Of a stretch of DNA of 12,612 nucleotides, positions 1 through 7,370 are shown piece by piece (position 1 is the first letter of the stretch; the number at the start of each line of letters is the position of its first letter). Source of the DNA: Lachnospiraceae bacterium UBA7160 (GTDB lineage Bacteria; Bacillota; Clostridia; Lachnospirales; Lachnospiraceae); NCBI GenBank assembly GCA_002491565.1, contig DKWE01000051.1, positions 1 through 12,612 of the forward strand, in the 5' to 3' direction. The notes beneath the pieces were generated by a model that ran no database searches, had not been told where the DNA came from, and saw only the letters and a program-made list of their open reading frames with translations. The translations under genes and the position numbers were made by a program.

Positions 1-1
1 T

Positions 2-676
2 TCATAGATTACTTGACACTACCCGATGCTTCCTCAAAAAATCGTCCAGCACCTGATGGTCAATGCAATACTGTACCGCTGAATCCACCGCCAGCGGCAG
101 CTCCTTTCCGGAAGCAAGCTCCCACCGGATCCGGGCGATCAGGACAGAATACTCCCGCAGCTTCCTGCACTGTGCCATAAGGCTCTGGTTGTGCCCGTAA
201 TTCACATTCAGACAGGTCGCCACGCATTCCAGCGCCGGAACCTCTCCAGTCTGCTTTAAAAAAATATCTGACAGCCGCATCTCCCTTGACTCTCCAATGT
301 CGTCTGCTCCGATATAGAACACAATATATTTCGGCATTGGAAGTGCAAGCATTCTTCTTCCATAGATATCCAGCTTGTTCTTCGCAACGTATCCCTGATA
401 GAGCCGCGAGAAATAGAACAGTCCGCGAAGCGGCATATTGGGGTTCAGCGTGCTCTGCTCCTCGTAGAGATTGAGATAATCTCCGATCAGGAAGGACACA
501 TCATTTTTCATCCCCATATACAGCACGTCCTCGATGGTGTTCACTTCCAGAAGCTCAGGATCTGTATAGGAGGAGCCATTGATTGCATTGTATAGCGTCA
601 GAAGCTCTTCCTTTTCACTGAAAATCATGCGAAACAGACTGTCTTTGTATTTACGGTTCACAGTTCCATTAGCCAT
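2..676 (-). CDS. Rpn family / PD-(D/E)XK nuclease-like 'transposase' protein, probably C-terminally truncated
   Basis: A 224-residue protein that resembles the Rpn / PD-(D/E)XK nuclease family (often annotated as PD-(D/E)XK transposase), a multicopy family in Lachnospiraceae. Known members are DNA endonucleases linked to recombination or defence; the role here is unknown. Visible family marks are the N-terminal NRKYKDSLFRMIF block (residues 7-19), Asp59 in MKNDVSFL and the EEQSTLNPNMPLR block (72-84), in which Glu72-x-Gln74 would stand in for the E-x-K pair, then PKYIVFYIG (115-123). Family members usually run on for many residues and end in a charged EEGREEG-like tail. Here the reading frame goes from DDFLRKHR straight to VVSSNL and stop, which suggests truncation. 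The start is well supported: AGGAGG at 685-690 lies 8 nt upstream. It is separated from the ATP synthase genes by their terminator and has its own promoter. Confidence 0.75.
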   Translation of the reverse strand: MANGTVNRKYKDSLFRMIFSEKEELLTLYNAINGSSYTDPELLEVNTIEDVLYMGMKNDVSFLIGDYLNLYEEQSTLNPNMPLRGLFYFSRLYQGYVAKNKLDIYGRRMLALPMPKYIVFYIGADDIGESREMRLSDIFLKQTGEVPALECVATCLNVNYGHNQSLMAQCRKLREYSVLIARIRWELASGKELPLAVDSAVQYCIDHQVLDDFLRKHRVVSSNL

Positions 677-709
677 CTAAACTTCCTCCTTCATTTTACT
701 ACGAAATGT

Positions 710-722
710 ATTGCTTTGCAAT
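710..722. repeat. Short palindrome at the predicted transcription start
   Basis: ATTGC-TTT-GCAAT, 5 bp arms with a 3 bp centre, spans the region just downstream of the -10 box of the Rpn-family promoter. It could be a small operator half or chance; nothing further supports it. Confidence 0.3.
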
Positions 723-723
723 C

Positions 724-751
724 ATTCTATCATATTCTTTTTGAATGTCAA
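724..751 (-). promoter_or_regulatory. Promoter of the Rpn-family gene
   Basis: Read on the minus strand, a perfect -35 TTGACA (751-746) is followed by 16 bp and a -10 TAGAAT (729-724), which matches 5 of 6 positions of TATAAT. Transcription would begin near 717, giving a leader of about 40 nt that contains the AGGAGG ribosome site. The -35 hexamer overlaps the right arm, in minus-strand reading, of the 12 bp dyad at 750-785. Confidence 0.7.
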
Positions 752-785
752 TACATATTTTATATGATTATTCAAAATATGTATT
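750..785. repeat. Perfect 12 bp AT-rich inverted repeat overlapping the Rpn-gene -35 box
   Basis: The arms AATACATATTTT (750-761) and AAAATATGTATT (774-785) are exact reverse complements around a 12 bp centre. The left arm overlaps the -35 hexamer at 746-751 by two bases. A second weaker dyad, CTTATG (795-800) with CATAAG (821-826), follows. The arrangement fits an operator or a structured boundary. It has no run of T after a GC-rich stem, so it is not a typical intrinsic terminator. Confidence 0.7.
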
Positions 786-1048
786 CATTACTTTCTTATG
801 CATTTATATACTATACTGATCATAAGAGAATTAATGGGTGGGGCACTATCTCATTTATAACCATCAAAACTCTGCCTCATGGTTTTCCACCGTCAAGGCG
901 GCTGAATGATGTGATACAGTACATCATCAAGTAAGGCAGCGGAGGAAAACGATCAGAAATCAGGCAAAGATACTTGATCGGATATGTAGAAAGTGCATCG
1001 GCAATCAAGGCGGCAGTACAATAGTCTCGCGGGAACAAAAAGAAGCGC
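752..1048. other. Intergenic region between the atp terminator and the Rpn-family promoter
   Basis: About 300 bp with no convincing gene on either strand. The left third is AT-rich and carries the two dyads near 750-826; the right part (830-1048) is closer to the base composition of the genes and has only a 7 bp inverted repeat, ATGATGT (906-912) with ACATCAT (921-927). The short open stretches lack ribosome sites and show no recognisable protein family, so decayed DNA is possible but not shown. Confidence 0.5.
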
Positions 1049-1090
1049 AAAAAAACAGAACCTGAACTTTTCTTTCCAGTTCAGGCTCTG
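1049..1090 (-). terminator. Intrinsic terminator of the ATP synthase operon
   Basis: On the minus strand a 13 bp stem, CAGAGCCTGAACT with AGTTCAGGTTCTG, closes over a 9 nt loop and is followed directly by seven T residues (complement of 1049-1055). The single non-Watson-Crick position is a G-U pair on the minus-strand RNA but an A-C mismatch on the plus strand, which supports use in the operon's direction. It lies about 230 nt beyond the atpC stop codon. Confidence 0.92.
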
Positions 1091-1319
1091 TCTTTCCTGC
1101 TATAGCTTATTCATCGTTTCAATTCAACCAACCCGATTGAGAAGTACGTTCTGACATACTTCTCTGGGTATACTGGCTGAGAATCACTACTATTCAGCTG
1201 CATTTTGTAATGCTCTGCCTTTTGGCTATTGTCGCGGCCTCCCAGGCTGCAACCAATATCACACTTTGCGTAAACAGTAGCATCTTTGGCGCTGCCACGC
1301 CTGTCTTATATTACTCGCC
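1091..1319 (-). other. Long 3' untranslated stretch after atpC
   Basis: About 230 nt separate the atpC stop codon from the terminator. No gene is supported. It contains a perfect 8 bp stem, GAGAAGTA (1139-1146) with TACTTCTC (1157-1164), around a 10 nt loop, without a T-tract. A plus-strand reading that begins MLCLLAIVAASQAA looks like a signal peptide but continues as antisense through atpC. Confidence 0.5.
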
Positions 1320-1730
1320 TTACTTCTTCGCCAGCTGCTGCCGCACCATAGCCTTCTTCAGCGCGAGCTCCGCGCGGGAAAGATCGATGCGCGGGTCGTG
1401 CGCCTGGAGCCGGCGCTCTGCGCGCTGCTCCGCTTCCCTTGCACGGTTCAGGTCGATTTCGTCCGGCCACTCCGCTACCTCGGCCATCATCGTGATCTTG
1501 TCGGGCAGGATCTCGATGAAACCAGTGTGGACTGCTGCTTCCTTATTTTCTCCTTCGAGGTGGATCGTCACAATCCCCGGCTCCAGAATCATCGTCATCG
1601 GAATATGCCGCTTATAGATGCCCACCTGGCCCTCCGTGGTATTCAGCTCCAGCATCGAGGCCTTTCCCGACCAGAATACCCGGTCAGGCGTAATTATCTC
1701 CAAATCAAAAAACCTGCTGTCGTCTGCCAT
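1320..1730 (-). CDS. atpC: ATP synthase epsilon subunit
   Basis: F1 central-stalk subunit that binds gamma and the c-ring and can inhibit ATP hydrolysis. The 136 residues give the full two-domain form: an N-terminal beta-sandwich (about 1-88, with FFDLEIITPDRVFWSGKAS and the conserved EGQVGIYKRHIPM turn) and a C-terminal pair of helices (about 89-136, rich in Ala, Arg and Glu) that can fold up along gamma in the inhibitory state. It is the last gene of the operon, 22 bp after atpD, and is followed by a terminator further downstream. The ATG at 1730 has only a modest ribosome site (GGGGTGAGAG just upstream), but it fits the family start. Confidence 0.97.
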   Translation of the reverse strand: MADDSRFFDLEIITPDRVFWSGKASMLELNTTEGQVGIYKRHIPMTMILEPGIVTIHLEGENKEAAVHTGFIEILPDKITMMAEVAEWPDEIDLNRAREAEQRAERRLQAHDPRIDLSRAELALKKAMVRQQLAKK

Positions 1731-1752
1731 ACGCTCTCACCCCACTTTATCC

Positions 1753-3135
1753 TTATGCACGGGCAATGACGTCGTCGATGCTTCCCGCATTCAGGAAATG
1801 GCTCTCCGGAATGTCGTCATGTCTGCCCTCCAGGATCTCGCGGAAGCCGCGGATCGTCTCAGACAGCGGCACATAACGCCCGTCTGTGCCGGTGAACTGC
1901 TCCGCCACGAAGAACGGTTGCGACAGGAAACGCTGGATCTTACGCGCACGGCTGACAATCAGCTTGTCATCCTCAGACAGCTCGTCCATACCGAGGATCG
2001 CGATAATATCCTGCAGCTCCTTATATTTCTGAAGAATCTCCTGCACACCGCGCGCCACTGCGTAATGCTCCTCACCGACCACTCTCGGATCCAGGATACG
2101 CGATGTAGACTCCAGAGGATCAACGGCCGGATAGATACCGAGCTCTACGATAGAACGGGACAATACGGTCGTTGCATCCAGGTGCGCGAATGTCGTCGCC
2201 GGAGCCGGGTCTGTCAGGTCATCCGCCGGTACATAGACTGCCTGTACGGATGTGATCGAACCATTCTTCGTCGACGTGATGCGCTCCTGCAGCGCGCCCA
2301 TCTCCGTCTGCAGCGTCGGCTGATAACCTACGGCTGACGGCATACGTCCAAGCAGCGCAGACACCTCTGAGCCAGCCTGGGTGAAACGGAAAATATTATC
2401 GATGAACAGAAGGACATCCTTTCCTCCCTCATCACGGAAGTTCTCAGCCATCGTCAGGCCCGTCAGGCCAACCCGCATTCTTGCTCCGGGCGGCTCATTC
2501 ATCTGGCCAAAGACCATGGTCGTCTTATTGATAACGCCGGACTCTGTCATCTCGTGATACAGGTCGTTTCCTTCACGCGTCCGCTCTCCTACACCGGTAA
2601 ATACAGAATATCCGCCGTGCTCGGTCGCAATATTACGGATCAGCTCCTGAATCAGGACCGTCTTTCCTACTCCGGCTCCTCCGAACAGTCCGATCTTTCC
2701 GCCCTTCTGATACGGGCAGAGCAGGTCAACGACCTTGATACCGGTCTCCAGAACCTCCTGGGAAGTGGACTGTTCCTCAAATGATGGTGCGTCACGGTGA
2801 ATCGGCATCTTCTTCGCGGTCTTCGGCGCCGGTTTGTTGTCAATCGGATCGCCGGTCACGTTGAAGATACGGCCAAGCGTCTCTTCCCCGACCGGAACCG
2901 AGATCGGCGCACCGGTTGCCACGGCTTCCATGCCGCGCACCAGACCGTCGGTCGGTCCCATCGCGATACAGCGGACCGTCTCATCACCGAGGTGCTGTGC
3001 AACCTCAACGACCAGCGTCTCCCCTGTCCTCCGGGTAATCTGAATCGCCTCATATATCTCAGGGAGTCTTCCCTCCGTGAACTTAATGTCTAATACTGCA
3101 CCAATAATTTGAGTGATCTTACCTTTGTTCTGCAT
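1753..3135 (-). CDS. atpD: ATP synthase beta subunit (catalytic)
   Basis: Catalytic subunit of the F1 head, making ATP from ADP and phosphate in the cytoplasm at three alpha/beta interfaces. The 460 residues are full length. Visible: N-terminal beta-barrel (1-75), Walker A GGAGVGKT (152-159), catalytic Glu184 in GERTREGND, Walker B VLLFIDN (241-247, Asp246), the signature PAVDPLESTSR (337-347) and the C-terminal helical lever, which reads DELSEDD (384-390) instead of the more usual DELSEED. The ATG at 3135 is preceded by AAGGAG 11 nt upstream. Unusually for this operon, a 275 bp spacer separates it from atpG; atpC follows after 22 bp. Confidence 0.99.
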   Translation of the reverse strand: MQNKGKITQIIGAVLDIKFTEGRLPEIYEAIQITRRTGETLVVEVAQHLGDETVRCIAMGPTDGLVRGMEAVATGAPISVPVGEETLGRIFNVTGDPIDNKPAPKTAKKMPIHRDAPSFEEQSTSQEVLETGIKVVDLLCPYQKGGKIGLFGGAGVGKTVLIQELIRNIATEHGGYSVFTGVGERTREGNDLYHEMTESGVINKTTMVFGQMNEPPGARMRVGLTGLTMAENFRDEGGKDVLLFIDNIFRFTQAGSEVSALLGRMPSAVGYQPTLQTEMGALQERITSTKNGSITSVQAVYVPADDLTDPAPATTFAHLDATTVLSRSIVELGIYPAVDPLESTSRILDPRVVGEEHYAVARGVQEILQKYKELQDIIAILGMDELSEDDKLIVSRARKIQRFLSQPFFVAEQFTGTDGRYVPLSETIRGFREILEGRHDDIPESHFLNAGSIDDVIARA

Positions 3136-3410
3136 GAACCCTCACTCTCCTTATTCTACTTCTTTAATACCTGCACTTCAGGCATCGATATTTTCTATAA
3201 TTTGAAACCCAGGGATTACTGTGCGTTTCTATAGCCTCACTTCAGTTAACACTACGTGAGCGCCACCAACGCCTGATATCCCGCCCACTGTTCACATACT
3301 GTTTCGTCGATTCTCTCAGAAACTTGTTTGCTCACACGGGTTGCGTATCAAATTTCCACTCAGAATAGTCTGCAAACAGCCTCTCTGTCTTTCCATTTGA
3401 CACCCGATTT
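3136..3410 (-). other. Unusually long atpG-atpD spacer
   Basis: 275 nt with no supported gene. Its 3' end carries the atpD ribosome site (AAGGAG, about 11 nt before ATG). It holds small inverted repeats, for example CTCAC/GTGAG near 3237-3261 around a central GTTAAC, and TGTTTGC/GCAAACA near 3326-3380 with a long loop. I found no convincing -35/-10 pair for an internal promoter and no T-tract terminator. Confidence 0.5.
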
Positions 3411-4268
3411 TTATTGTATCGCATTGGCTCCTGCAATAATCTCCGTCAGCTCCTGTGTGATAGAGCCCTGACGCGCGCGGTTGTACTGCAGCGTCAGATT
3501 GTCGATCATCTCCTGGGCGTTGCTCGTCGCGGAATCCATCGCCTGCATACGCGCTCCATTTTCACTCGCGAGCGCCTCTACCAATGCGCCATACAAAATA
3601 CTTGTCATATATTTCGGAATGATAACTTCCAGCGCCTCGTCCTCCGCCGGCTCATAGTTCATCAGGCTGTTGTCTCTTGCCGCTTCCACGTCCGCTTCAT
3701 CGATATCAACCGGCAGCAGCTGCAAGAACGTCGGCTCATGAACCACCGTGTTCCGGAAGTAGGTGTATGCCAGGCAGATCTCTCCGATCTCGCCTGCCAC
3801 ATACTTCGCAAGAACCTCGTCGCAAATCTCCTTCGCGTCAGAGAACATCGGATTCTCGATGACCTCGCTGTAGTCAGCTGCGACGGTATAGCCTCTGTGC
3901 TGGAAAAATTCTCTTCCTTTATTTCCAACGGTATAGATCAGCAGATCCTCCTTCTTCATATCGGAGCCAGTGATCAGCTTGATCACGTTGTTGTTGTAGC
4001 CTCCTGCAAGCCCGCGGTTGGAGGTAATTACGATAACCGCCTTCTTTTGGGATTTCTGCGGCTTCAAATACGGATGATCGAGCGGTCCGGATTTGGCCAG
4101 CATGGAGGTCACCGTAGCGTACATCTTGTCGAAATACGGCTTGGAACGCTCTGCACGCGCCTTCGTCTTCTGCAGCTTAACCGTTGACACCAGCTTCATC
4201 GCGTTTGTAATCTGCTGAGTGCTCGCGATACTGCCGCGGCGACGTTTTATGTCTCTCATTGAGGCCAT
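3411..4268 (-). CDS. atpG: ATP synthase gamma subunit (rotor shaft)
   Basis: Central shaft that turns inside the alpha3-beta3 head and drives the conformational cycle; it docks on the c-ring together with epsilon. 285 residues, the usual length. The N-terminal helix begins MASMRDIKRRRGSIASTQQITNAM (start of the long coiled coil), the Rossmann-like middle has ITSNRGLAGGYNNNV (81-95, with Ala where many homologues have Cys) and the C-terminal helix carries SATSNAQEMIDNL and the closing QGSITQELTEIIAGANAI block that completes the coiled coil. It starts 21 bp after atpA, with an AAAGGATG ribosome site. A 275 bp spacer follows before atpD. Confidence 0.98.
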   Translation of the reverse strand: MASMRDIKRRRGSIASTQQITNAMKLVSTVKLQKTKARAERSKPYFDKMYATVTSMLAKSGPLDHPYLKPQKSQKKAVIVITSNRGLAGGYNNNVIKLITGSDMKKEDLLIYTVGNKGREFFQHRGYTVAADYSEVIENPMFSDAKEICDEVLAKYVAGEIGEICLAYTYFRNTVVHEPTFLQLLPVDIDEADVEAARDNSLMNYEPAEDEALEVIIPKYMTSILYGALVEALASENGARMQAMDSATSNAQEMIDNLTLQYNRARQGSITQELTEIIAGANAIQ

Positions 4269-4289
4269 AATATCATCCTTTCTCCATCC

Positions 4290-5795
4290 TTATCTAAAAG
4301 CTGCCTTGAACTCCTTCAGTGCTGCCTGAAGCGCCGCATCCGTCTCGTCAGAAATCTGCTTCTCCTTCGCGATGTTCCCCGGAATCTCCGGATACTTCGT
4401 GTCAAGGAATTCGAACAGCTCCCGCTCGAAGCGGAGGATCTCCTTCACCGGCACATCCAGCAGATACTTCTTCGTCGCCGCATAGATAATGATGACCTGA
4501 TACTGCACTGCCATCGGCTGGTACTGCGGCTGCTTCAGAATCTCCTTAATGCGCTCGCCCTGTGCCAGACGCTCCTTCGTATCTGCATCCAGATCACTTC
4601 CGAACTGCGAAAATGCCGCAAGCTCGCGGTACTGCGCAAGCTCGACACGGATCGGAGCCGCGATTTTCTTCATCGCCTTGATCTGCGCCGCGCCGCCGAC
4701 TCGCGAAACGGAAAGTCCCGCATTGACAGCCGGACGGAAGCCGGAATTGAACATTTCTGTCTCCAGATAGATCTGGCCGTCTGTGATGGAAATGACATTG
4801 GTCGGAATGTATGCCGATACGTCGCCTGCCTGTGTCTCAATAATCGGAAGCGCTGTCAGCGAACCGCCGCCGAGCTCCTCGGACAGACGTGCCGCACGCT
4901 CCAGCAGTCTGGAATGCAGATAGAAGACGTCGCCCGGGTACGCCTCACGTCCTGGCGGACGCTTCAGCAGCAGAGAGAGGGTACGATAAGCCGCCGCGTG
5001 CTTGGACAAGTCGTCATAGACCACCAGCACATCCTCTCCGTTTTCCATCCACTCTTCTCCGATTGCACAGCCGGAATACGGCGCGATATACTGCAGCGGA
5101 GCCAGCTCACTCGCAGTCGCGGACACGACTGTCGTGTAATCCATTGCCCCGTACTCATCGAGGGTCTTCACAAGGGACGCCACCGTCGACGCCTTCTGGC
5201 CGATTGCGACGTAAATACACTTCACGCCCTGGCCCTTCTGATTGATAATCGTATCAATGGCAATCGCCGTCTTACCAGTCTGACGGTCGCCGATAATCAG
5301 CTCACGCTGTCCTCTTCCGATCGGTACCATCGAGTCAATCGCCTTGATACCGGTCTGCAGCGGCGTATCAACCGCTTTTCTTGAGATGACGCCGGAAGCA
5401 ACACGCTCGATCTTGCGGTATTTGTCCGCGTGAATCGGCCCCTTGCCATCGATCGGCTGTCCCAGCGCGTTCACGACACGCCCAAGCAGCCCGTCTCCAA
5501 CCGGCACCTCTACGACCCGGCCTGTGGTCTTGACAGTATCCCCCTCACCAATGTCGCTGCTGTTGCCGAGAAGTACCGCGCCGACGTTATCCTCCTCCAG
5601 ATTCAGCACCATGCCGTATACCTCGCCCGGAAATTCCAGCAGTTCTCCCTGCATGGCATTCTCCAGACCGTACACACGCGCGATGCCGTCGGCTACCTGG
5701 ATAACCGTACCTGTATCTGACACTGCGATATCGGAGGAGTATCTCTGAATCTGCTCCTTGATCACGGAGCTAATTTCCTCTGGTCTTAAATTCAT
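4290..5795 (-). CDS. atpA: ATP synthase alpha subunit
   Basis: Non-catalytic nucleotide-binding subunit of the F1 head, alternating with beta. 501 residues, full length. Domains: beta-barrel (about 24-92), nucleotide-binding core with Walker A GDRQTGKT (169-176) and VLVVYDDLSK (256-265), the signature PAVNAGLSVS (355-364), and a C-terminal helical bundle. Arg365 in SVSRVGGAAQ is the arginine finger that reaches into the neighbouring beta catalytic site. The N-terminal helix MNLRPEEISSVIKEQI is the delta-binding segment. Its ATG overlaps the atpH stop codon by four bases (ATGA), indicating translational coupling, with a GAAGGTG ribosome site inside the end of atpH. Confidence 0.99.
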   Translation of the reverse strand: MNLRPEEISSVIKEQIQRYSSDIAVSDTGTVIQVADGIARVYGLENAMQGELLEFPGEVYGMVLNLEEDNVGAVLLGNSSDIGEGDTVKTTGRVVEVPVGDGLLGRVVNALGQPIDGKGPIHADKYRKIERVASGVISRKAVDTPLQTGIKAIDSMVPIGRGQRELIIGDRQTGKTAIAIDTIINQKGQGVKCIYVAIGQKASTVASLVKTLDEYGAMDYTTVVSATASELAPLQYIAPYSGCAIGEEWMENGEDVLVVYDDLSKHAAAYRTLSLLLKRPPGREAYPGDVFYLHSRLLERAARLSEELGGGSLTALPIIETQAGDVSAYIPTNVISITDGQIYLETEMFNSGFRPAVNAGLSVSRVGGAAQIKAMKKIAAPIRVELAQYRELAAFSQFGSDLDADTKERLAQGERIKEILKQPQYQPMAVQYQVIIIYAATKKYLLDVPVKEILRFERELFEFLDTKYPEIPGNIAKEKQISDETDAALQAALKEFKAAFR

Positions 5796-6367
5796 GAGGC
5801 CTGTACACCTTCTTTCTCGCTCTCTAATGAGATCTTCATAAGGCTCGCCGTGAGCGCGGAAAGCTTGCTGCTGACCGTACTGTCGACGACACGGTCTCCG
5901 ATGCGGACCATCAGCCCGCCGATCTTGGAAGCGTCTACCCTATAGTCGATCTCCATCGTCTTATACTGGGTCGTATCCAGAAGCCGTCTCTCGATCTTCT
6001 GCTTCTGAGCCCCAGTGAGCGGAACCGCCGATGTCACCACAGCGACTCCGATCTTCTTATATTCCTTCACTCTTGCAATAAAATATGCAAAAATACCGGG
6101 TAATTCTTTGTATCTTCCCTTTGCTGCCACAATTCGCAAAAAACCTGTGAGGGCGTCGGATACCCGTCCTTTGAAAACATCCTCCACCACCTGAAGCTTT
6201 TTCTCCAGCGGAATCTCCGGATGGATCATAATCTTTTCAAAGTCTTTATTTTCCTCTAAGACAGCCGTCAGCATCTGGATCTCCTCCGCCAGACTGTCTA
6301 CCCGGTTCTCCTCCACGGCAAGCTCAAACAACGCATCCCCATAGGTCTTGGATACTAGCTTTGCCAT
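5792..6367 (-). CDS. atpH: ATP synthase delta subunit (OSCP type)
   Basis: Peripheral-stalk cap that ties the b dimer to the N-termini of alpha so that the head does not spin with the rotor. 191 residues. The N-terminal helical domain (about 1-105) includes SKTYGDALFELAVEE and the PEIPLEKKLQVVEDVF stretch; the C-terminal domain carries the family-typical DASKIGGLMVRIGDRVVDSTV region (about 145-165) and a final helix SSKLSALTASL. The gene begins inside the end of atpF (13 bp overlap) and ends in a 4 bp overlap with atpA, so the three genes are tightly coupled. Confidence 0.97.
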   Translation of the reverse strand: MAKLVSKTYGDALFELAVEENRVDSLAEEIQMLTAVLEENKDFEKIMIHPEIPLEKKLQVVEDVFKGRVSDALTGFLRIVAAKGRYKELPGIFAYFIARVKEYKKIGVAVVTSAVPLTGAQKQKIERRLLDTTQYKTMEIDYRVDASKIGGLMVRIGDRVVDSTVSSKLSALTASLMKISLESEKEGVQAS

Positions 6368-6873
6368 GTCTGCTCACCTATCTCTTTCAATGTATCGTCA
6401 ATCAACGAATCCTGGATCTCGATATCGATTTTCTCGCTGACCACTTTTCCTGCCACCATGGATGCAACCGTGATGATCTCCTTCTTGATCTCATCCTGAG
6501 CCCTCTTCATCTCCAGCTCCGCCTGCTTGTTGGCACGTGCAATGATATTCGCCGCCTCCGCCCTCGCGCTTTCGATGATTCTCGCCTCATTATCGAGTGC
6601 TTTCTTGCGCGCAGCGCTTAAGATCGCGTCTTCCTCCTTGTGGATGTCACGCAGCCTGCTCTCATATTCTTCCTTCAGCTTTGCCGCGTCCTCCCTGGAC
6701 TTCTCCGCAGAATCGATATCATCCTTCACCTTATCCTGACGCTTCTTCAGCATATCGCGCGCCGGATTGAACAGCAGGTAGGATAACAGCAAAAACATCA
6801 CAAACACTGCGATCGCCAGCAGCACCGCGTCATGCAGAAGCTGTGGGTCAAGATTAAACAAACGTGGTTCCAA
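6355..6873 (-). CDS. atpF: ATP synthase b subunit (peripheral stalk), TTG start
   Basis: Membrane-anchored stator subunit; a dimer links subunit a to delta. I place the start at the TTG codon 6871-6873, giving 172 residues. The evidence is a perfect AGGAGG (6881-6886) 7 nt upstream and the fact that this start brings the single membrane helix (about 12-35, LLHDAVLLAIAVFVMFLLLSYLLFNP region) close to the N-terminus, as in the family. The longer in-frame opening back to 7005 adds 44 residues with no family match and no ribosome site. The rest is a long charged amphipathic helix (40-150) typical of the b coiled coil, with Ala/Glu/Lys-rich heptads. It overlaps atpH by 13 bp and lies about 205 bp after atpE. 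Confidence 0.93.
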   Translation of the reverse strand: MEPRLFNLDPQLLHDAVLLAIAVFVMFLLLSYLLFNPARDMLKKRQDKVKDDIDSAEKSREDAAKLKEEYESRLRDIHKEEDAILSAARKKALDNEARIIESARAEAANIIARANKQAELEMKRAQDEIKKEIITVASMVAGKVVSEKIDIEIQDSLIDDTLKEIGEQTWQS

Positions 6874-7078
6874 GATTTCGCCTCCTTCCCGTCTTATTCT
6901 CAAATTCAGACCGCCCTGGACTGCTCGTCCTGGACGTCTCATTGCGTTACTGCTCACCTGGTTTTCTCCGGATTGAGAGCAGTGATACGTTCGCAATTCA
7001 CACAAAATACGCGCTCACACATCTTTGTGCTTATGATTGTGCCGCTTTTCGTGAAAACATTTCATCAAAGCTCTTTTA
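6874..7078 (-). other. atpE-atpF spacer
   Basis: 205 nt between the atpE stop and the atpF start. It is open in the atpF frame from 7005, but that translated stretch has no similarity to b subunits. Apart from the AGGAGG at 6881-6886 no hairpin or promoter stood out. Confidence 0.45.
6881..6886 (-). promoter_or_regulatory. Ribosome binding site that fixes the atpF TTG start
   Basis: AGGAGG on the minus strand, 7 nt before the TTG at 6873. No comparable site precedes any in-frame ATG further upstream. Confidence 0.85.
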
Positions 7079-7339
7079 TCAAAGCTTTCCGATCAGCGGG
7101 TTTGCGAATAAGAGGATAAATGCGATAGCCAGACCGTAAAGACCGGTCGTCTCGGCAACTGCCTGTCCAAGAAGCATCGTAGAAGTGATGTCACCCTTTG
7201 CTCCCGGATTTCTTCCTACTGCCGATGCGCCATGGCCCGCGGCGATACCCTGTCCTACACCAGGTCCGATACCTGCGATCAACGCAAGACCTGCACCAAT
7301 TGCTGAACAAGCCAAAATCAAACCTCTGTCTGTGATCAT
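7079..7339 (-). CDS. atpE: ATP synthase c subunit (rotor ring), Na+-type binding residues
   Basis: Hairpin proteolipid whose ring forms the ion-driven rotor. 86 residues from the ATG at 7337-7339, chosen because AGGAGG (7349-7354) lies 9 nt upstream; the longer opening to 7402 reads through repeat DNA. Two membrane helices: about 7-33 with the glycine-rich GIGPGVGQG, a polar loop RNPGAK (43-48), and about 54-80. The ion-carrying acid is Glu63 in AVAETTGLYG. Gln30, Val61, Glu63, Thr64, Thr65 and Tyr68 fall at the places of Gln32, Val63, Glu65, Ser66, Thr67 and Tyr70 in the Na+ ring of Ilyobacter tartaricus, Thr replacing Ser. This suggests sodium coupling. Upstream of it sits a four-hairpin repeat array. 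Confidence 0.97.
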   Translation of the reverse strand: MITDRGLILACSAIGAGLALIAGIGPGVGQGIAAGHGASAVGRNPGAKGDITSTMLLGQAVAETTGLYGLAIAFILLFANPLIGKL

Positions 7340-7370
7340 AAGATACAACCTCCTATATGTGATAAAATAA

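Noticed and set aside
716..934. Plus-strand 72-codon frame in the AT-rich intergenic region
   Set aside because: Low-complexity translation, no ribosome site, and it overlaps the promoter and dyad of the Rpn-family gene.
1210..1617. Plus-strand reading frame with a signal-peptide-like start (MLCLLAIVAASQAA)
   Set aside because: It runs antisense through most of atpC, has no ribosome site and no family resemblance beyond its hydrophobic first residues.
3136..3410. Small genes in the atpG-atpD spacer, such as a 26-codon frame starting near 3398
   Set aside because: No ribosome site and no recognisable protein features.
6874..7005. Upstream extension of atpF from an ATG at 7005
   Set aside because: The extra 44 residues do not resemble b subunits; the AGGAGG 7 nt before TTG 6873 gives the normal length and membrane anchor position.
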